From: Actinoplanes sp040639655
GTDB taxonomy: Bacteria; Actinomycetota; Actinomycetes; Mycobacteriales; Micromonosporaceae
DNA: 64,000 nucleotides
Assembly (NCBI RefSeq): GCF_040639655.1
Contig: NZ_JBFAAI010000003.1
Coordinates: 506,483-570,482 of the forward strand
Reading direction: 5' to 3'
Shown here: positions 60,981 to 64,000 of the stretch, piece after piece
How positions within the stretch are numbered: the stretch's first letter is position 1
Layout of the letters: every line of letters begins with the position of its first letter
Translations under genes and position numbers: made by a program
The notes under the pieces: generated by a model
Told to the model about the DNA's origin: nothing
Databases searched by the model: none
What the model saw: only the letters and a program-made list of their open reading frames with translations

Positions 60981-61994
60981 TCAGGGGGTCGGGAGGCCCC
61001 AGGACCGGAGCAGATGTTCAGCTTCGGGAGAGGCCGCGGCGAGAGCAGCGACCGGGACACCGTTCCACGTGGCCCCGCAGAGCAGGCGCAGCGCATCCAC
61101 CGGGGTCCCGGAGCCCTTCAAGGTGACGCTGTCACCTTCACGGGACAGCTGCCAGCCGCCGGCCTCGTCGCCGGGCGCCGGAACGCGGGCATCGGCGGGT
61201 GGACGGAACAGGGCGGACAGGTCGGCGGCCACGTAGGTCGGCCGCCGATCCTCGGGGGCCGCCAGCAGATCGGCGGGCCCGCTGACACCGGTCAGCACCA
61301 GCAGGCTGTCGATGCCGGCGGTCACGGCGCCCTGGATGTCAGTGTCCAGGCGGTCGCCGATCGACAGCGGTCGCTGGGCGCCGGAGCGGGACGCCGCGGT
61401 CCGGAACAGGGCCGGTTGCGGCTTCCCGACAACCACGTCCGGGTCGCGATCCAGCGCGGTCCGCAGGACGGCGACCAGTGAGCCGTTACCGGGCAGAGGG
61501 CCACGCGGGCTCGGCAGGGTGCGGTCGGCGTTGGTGGCGTACCAGGCCGCACCGGCACGGACTGCCAGCGCGGCCTCGGCCAGGATCTTCCAGCCGACTT
61601 CCGGCCCGTACCCCTGAACCACCGCGACCGGCTCGTCCTCAGCGGAGTCGACCGGCGTGAGGCCCGCGTCACGGACCTCGCCGCGGAGCGCCTCCGCACC
61701 GACGACCAGCACCGGCGCCCCGGCCGGCAGGCGCTCGGCGAGCAGCGCCGCGGAGGCGCCGGCCGAGGTCAAGACCTCGGCCGGCGTCGCGCTCACACCC
61801 ATGCCGGTCAGCAGTGTCGCCACCTCGGCGGCACGCCGGGAGGCGTTGTTGGTCGCGTACGCGATCGTCGTCGCGTCCGCACGCAGCCTCTCGACGGCCT
61901 CGGCCGCTCCCGGGATCGGCTTGTCGATCAGGAAGACGACACCGTCCAGGTCGAAGATGACCAGGTCGTAGCCACCGGCAAGGTGATCGCTCAC
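60981..61994 (-). CDS. HAD-IIA-family sugar-phosphatase-like hydrolase
   Basis: 337 residues. The nucleophile motif VIFDLDGVVFLIDKPIPGA (about 12-30), TNNASR (about 48) for the second motif, and the lysine in VVGKPQPALF (about 187) with SIGDRLDTDIQGA (about 210). It resembles NagD/p-nitrophenyl phosphatase enzymes. The C-terminus adds about 80 residues. Its start overlaps the downstream end of the RGG-TPR gene by 4 nt, so translation is probably coupled. Confidence 0.9.
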   Translation of the reverse strand: MSDHLAGGYDLVIFDLDGVVFLIDKPIPGAAEAVERLRADATTIAYATNNASRRAAEVATLLTGMGVSATPAEVLTSAGASAALLAERLPAGAPVLVVGAEALRGEVRDAGLTPVDSAEDEPVAVVQGYGPEVGWKILAEAALAVRAGAAWYATNADRTLPSPRGPLPGNGSLVAVLRTALDRDPDVVVGKPQPALFRTAASRSGAQRPLSIGDRLDTDIQGAVTAGIDSLLVLTGVSGPADLLAAPEDRRPTYVAADLSALFRPPADARVPAPGDEAGGWQLSREGDSVTLKGSGTPVDALRLLCGATWNGVPVAALAAASPEAEHLLRSWGLPTP

Positions 61995-64000
61995 GCGTTC
62001 GGCTTCTCCTCGTCGTCCTTGACCTCGCCGGCCACGGACTCGTCCGCCTTGTCGCCCGTGGTACCGGCCGCCTCGGCGTCCAGCGCCTTGTCGTCCAACG
62101 CCTCAGCATCGAGCGCCTCAGCGTCCAGCGCCTCAGCGTCCAGCGCCTTGTCGACCGAGTCGGTCAAGCCGCCGTCGACGCTCTGCTTCCCGGTGAACTC
62201 GTCGGCCGGCTTCTCCAGCGAATCCGTGACACCACCACTGACCGCCGCCGCGCCGGCGTCGCCGCCGAGGCCGTCGGTGTTCACATCGGTGTCCGCGACG
62301 GGCGCCCGCTCATCGACGCCAAGGCCGTCATGCCGGTCCTCGTCGTCCTCGTCCTCGTCGTCGAAGTCGCCGTCCTGGTCGGCTTCGGCGTCAACGTCGT
62401 CGAGGTCGTCCCCGTCGTCGAAGTCGCCGTCCTCGTCGTCATCGGACCCGCGGCCATCGCTGGACTCACGGTCGCCACCGCCCGCAGACGCTTCGGCGGT
62501 CTCCTCGTCGTCGTCCTCGTCGTGGTCGTCACCCTCGATGGTGACCCCGTCGAGTTCGAGCAGCCGCTCGGCCGCATCGGTGGCCTGGTCCTCGTCGGCT
62601 GCGGCAGCCCGTGCGAACCACTCCCGTGCCTCCTCCCGGCGACCGGCGGCCAGCAGCGCGTCCGCGTAGGCGTAGCGCAGACGCGCCGCCCACTCGGCGT
62701 CCTCGGGGCCGGTCAGGTCGCCGACCTGCAACATCGCAACGGCCGCGTCGTGCTGGCCCAGGTCACCCCGGGCACCGGCGGCGACGATCAGCAACTCGAT
62801 CGCGCCGGCCTTCTCCAGCTTCGCCACGTCCGCGCCGCGGTACAGGTCGATCGCCCGCTCGGGACGGCCCAGCGCCCGCTCGCAGTCGGCCAGCTCGGCC
62901 AGGTGCGTCTGCCGGCCGGTCATCCGGTGGTAGGTGCGCAGCTCGGCGATCGCCGTGGTCCAGTCGCCGGCCGCATACGCCGCCAGACCGACCGCCTCCC
63001 GTACGACCGCGATCCGCGAGGCGAGCCGCCGGGCCGCGATCGCGTGCCGCAGCGCCAGCTCGGAGTCCTCGTCGATGATCGTGCCGGCCGCCACCAGGTG
63101 CCGGGCGACCTTGTCGGCCACGTCCCGGGCCAGGCTCAGCAGCTCGGCGCGGACCTCCTTGTCGAGGTCGCTGGCGTTGATGTCCTCGGGAATCTCGGGA
63201 GCCTCGAACGGCGGCTGACCGGCGTTCGCCTGGTCGTCCCGGTCGCCCTGGTAGCCGCCCTCATTACGGTCGCCCCGGAACCCGCCACGGTCGCCGCCAC
63301 CCTGGTAGCCGCTACGATCGCCGCCGCCCTGGTAGCCGCCACGGTCACGGTCGCCACCACGGAATCCGCCGCGGTCGCCACCGCCCTGGTAACCCGGACG
63401 GTCGCCACTGGGCCGGCGGTCGCCGCCCTGATAACCCGGACGGTCCCCACTCGGCCGGCGGTCGCCGCCCTGGTAGCCGCCCCGGTCGCCGGTCGGCCGG
63501 TCGCCTCGGGGCCGGTCGAAGGACCGCTCACGGTCCCCGCCCCGGAAGCCGCCACCCTGCGGACGGTCGCCACCGCGGAATCCACCGGATCCGCCCTGGA
63601 AGCTCTCACGAGCTCCGCCACGGTCGCCGCCACCCTGGTAACCGGGACGGTCACCGCTGGGCCGGCGGTCGCCGCCACCCTGGTAACCGGGACGGTCACC
63701 GCTAGGCCGGCGGTCGCCGCCACCCTGGTAGCCACCGCGGTCACGGTCGCCACCACGGAATCCACCGCGGTCGCCACCGCCCTGGTAACCCGGACGGTCG
63801 CCACTGGGCCGACGGTCGCCGCCACCCTGATAGCCGGGGCGGTCGCCGCCACGGAATCCACCGCGGTCGCCGCCACCCTGGTAACCCGGACGGTCGCCGC
63901 TCGGACGACGGTCGCCGCCACCCTGATAGCCCGGACGGTCGCCGCTCGGACGACGGTCGCCGCCACCCTGGTAACCCGGACGGTCCCCACCACGGAACCC
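61991..64000 (-). CDS. RGG-repeat, TPR and acidic-tail protein (5' end beyond the window)
   Basis: 669 residues visible, with no stop from 64000 to 61991. Residues 1 to about 250 are repeats of a Gly/Arg/Asp/Tyr unit such as DRPGYQGGGDRRPSG (15 residues) and GGFRGGDRDRGGYQGG. A helical TPR-like domain follows (about 265-455, LRTYHRMTGRQTHLAELADC, RYAYADALLAAGRREEAREW). The last 200 residues are strongly acidic with ALDAE repeats near the end. RGG boxes bind RNA; the acidic tail could balance this. It precedes the HAD gene. The start lies outside the window, so total length is unknown. Confidence 0.85.
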   Translation of the reverse strand, partial: GFRGGDRPGYQGGGDRRPSGDRPGYQGGGDRRPSGDRPGYQGGGDRGGFRGGDRPGYQGGGDRRPSGDRPGYQGGGDRGGFRGGDRDRGGYQGGGDRRPSGDRPGYQGGGDRRPSGDRPGYQGGGDRGGARESFQGGSGGFRGGDRPQGGGFRGGDRERSFDRPRGDRPTGDRGGYQGGDRRPSGDRPGYQGGDRRPSGDRPGYQGGGDRGGFRGGDRDRGGYQGGGDRSGYQGGGDRGGFRGDRNEGGYQGDRDDQANAGQPPFEAPEIPEDINASDLDKEVRAELLSLARDVADKVARHLVAAGTIIDEDSELALRHAIAARRLASRIAVVREAVGLAAYAAGDWTTAIAELRTYHRMTGRQTHLAELADCERALGRPERAIDLYRGADVAKLEKAGAIELLIVAAGARGDLGQHDAAVAMLQVGDLTGPEDAEWAARLRYAYADALLAAGRREEAREWFARAAAADEDQATDAAERLLELDGVTIEGDDHDEDDDEETAEASAGGGDRESSDGRGSDDDEDGDFDDGDDLDDVDAEADQDGDFDDEDEDDEDRHDGLGVDERAPVADTDVNTDGLGGDAGAAAVSGGVTDSLEKPADEFTGKQSVDGGLTDSVDKALDAEALDAEALDAEALDDKALDAEAAGTTGDKADESVAGEVKDDEEKPNA
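63250..64000. repeat. In-frame 45-bp-type coding repeats
   Basis: The Gly/Arg/Tyr-rich part is built from tandem units of about 45 bp in DNA, each coding 15 residues (core GYQGGGDRRPSG), interspersed with GGFRGGDR units. The high DNA identity suggests expansion and copy-number variation. Confidence 0.85.

Noticed and set aside
63136..63993. A frame reading VTRVAATV repeats on the minus strand
   Set aside because: It is an out-of-frame reading of the RGG-repeat DNA; the true frame is open to the edge and continues into a TPR domain.

Overview
The window is high-GC DNA (about 70 percent by eye) with dense, mostly non-overlapping genes, many GTG/TTG starts and 4-nt start/stop overlaps, all typical of an actinomycete. 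The conserved order tlyA-nadK-recN-steA-steB-(MraY/WecA-like)-murJ-glycosyltransferase-membrane protein-pyrG-nudix, then xerD-ald-parA, then scpA-scpB-rluB is the actinobacterial chromosome-maintenance and envelope block. A chemotaxis receptor remnant and the overall gene style suggest a Micromonosporaceae member such as Actinoplanes. That genus call is inference.

Layout. 1-7000: end of an unknown gene, then a fatty-acid module (acyl-CoA ligase, two-domain TetR regulator, thiolase plus FadB-type multifunctional enzyme). 7000-15600: accessory genes (kinase-like APH fragment, truncated PIG-L, cytidylate-kinase-like enzyme, ABC exporter, acyl-CoA ligase, GGDEF-EAL protein, phosphoesterase, zinc-ribbon protein). 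15600-19800: MacAB-like export operon and an orphan sugar-binding lipoprotein. 19900-22900: rluB-scpB-scpA on the minus strand. 22900-32000: an inserted block with GNAT, acylphosphatase, methyltransferase, a glycerol-use cluster (glpK, IclR regulator, second glpK, glpD) and a sugar-efflux MFS. 32000-35800: protease-like membrane protein, parA, xerD, ald. 35800-42800: a second inserted block with a barstar-domain protein, a PPOX flavoprotein, a MarR unit, two GT1 glycosyltransferases and a TetR. 42800-58600: nudix, pyrG, envelope genes, steB, steA, recN, nadK, tlyA, a Pro-rich protein and a phasin/H1-like protein. 58600-64000: SCP2 protein, frameshifted chemoreceptor, small protein, HAD hydrolase, and an RGG-TPR-acidic protein that runs off the right edge.

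How the genes work together. ParA, ScpA/ScpB, XerD and RecN serve chromosome segregation and repair. SteA/SteB, MurJ, the MraY/WecA-like protein and a GT4 enzyme serve septum and cell-wall assembly. The glp genes catabolise glycerol under an IclR regulator whose likely operator covers its own start codon. The OleD-like macrolide glycosyltransferase and its TetR form a compact, apparently inducible detoxification pair with two near-identical palindromic operators.

Most notable signals: a paired-hairpin repeat family with compensatory changes behind two unrelated genes; two inverted glpK paralogs sharing 128- and 119-bp tracts of perfect DNA identity; a 17-bp repeat that makes two chained 6-codon ORFs between iclR and glpK; a SoxR/MerR-type box with 19-bp spacing at a PPOX gene; many TANNNT boxes 6-8 nt before start codons, suggesting widespread leaderless transcription; and a barstar-domain protein with an internal duplication.
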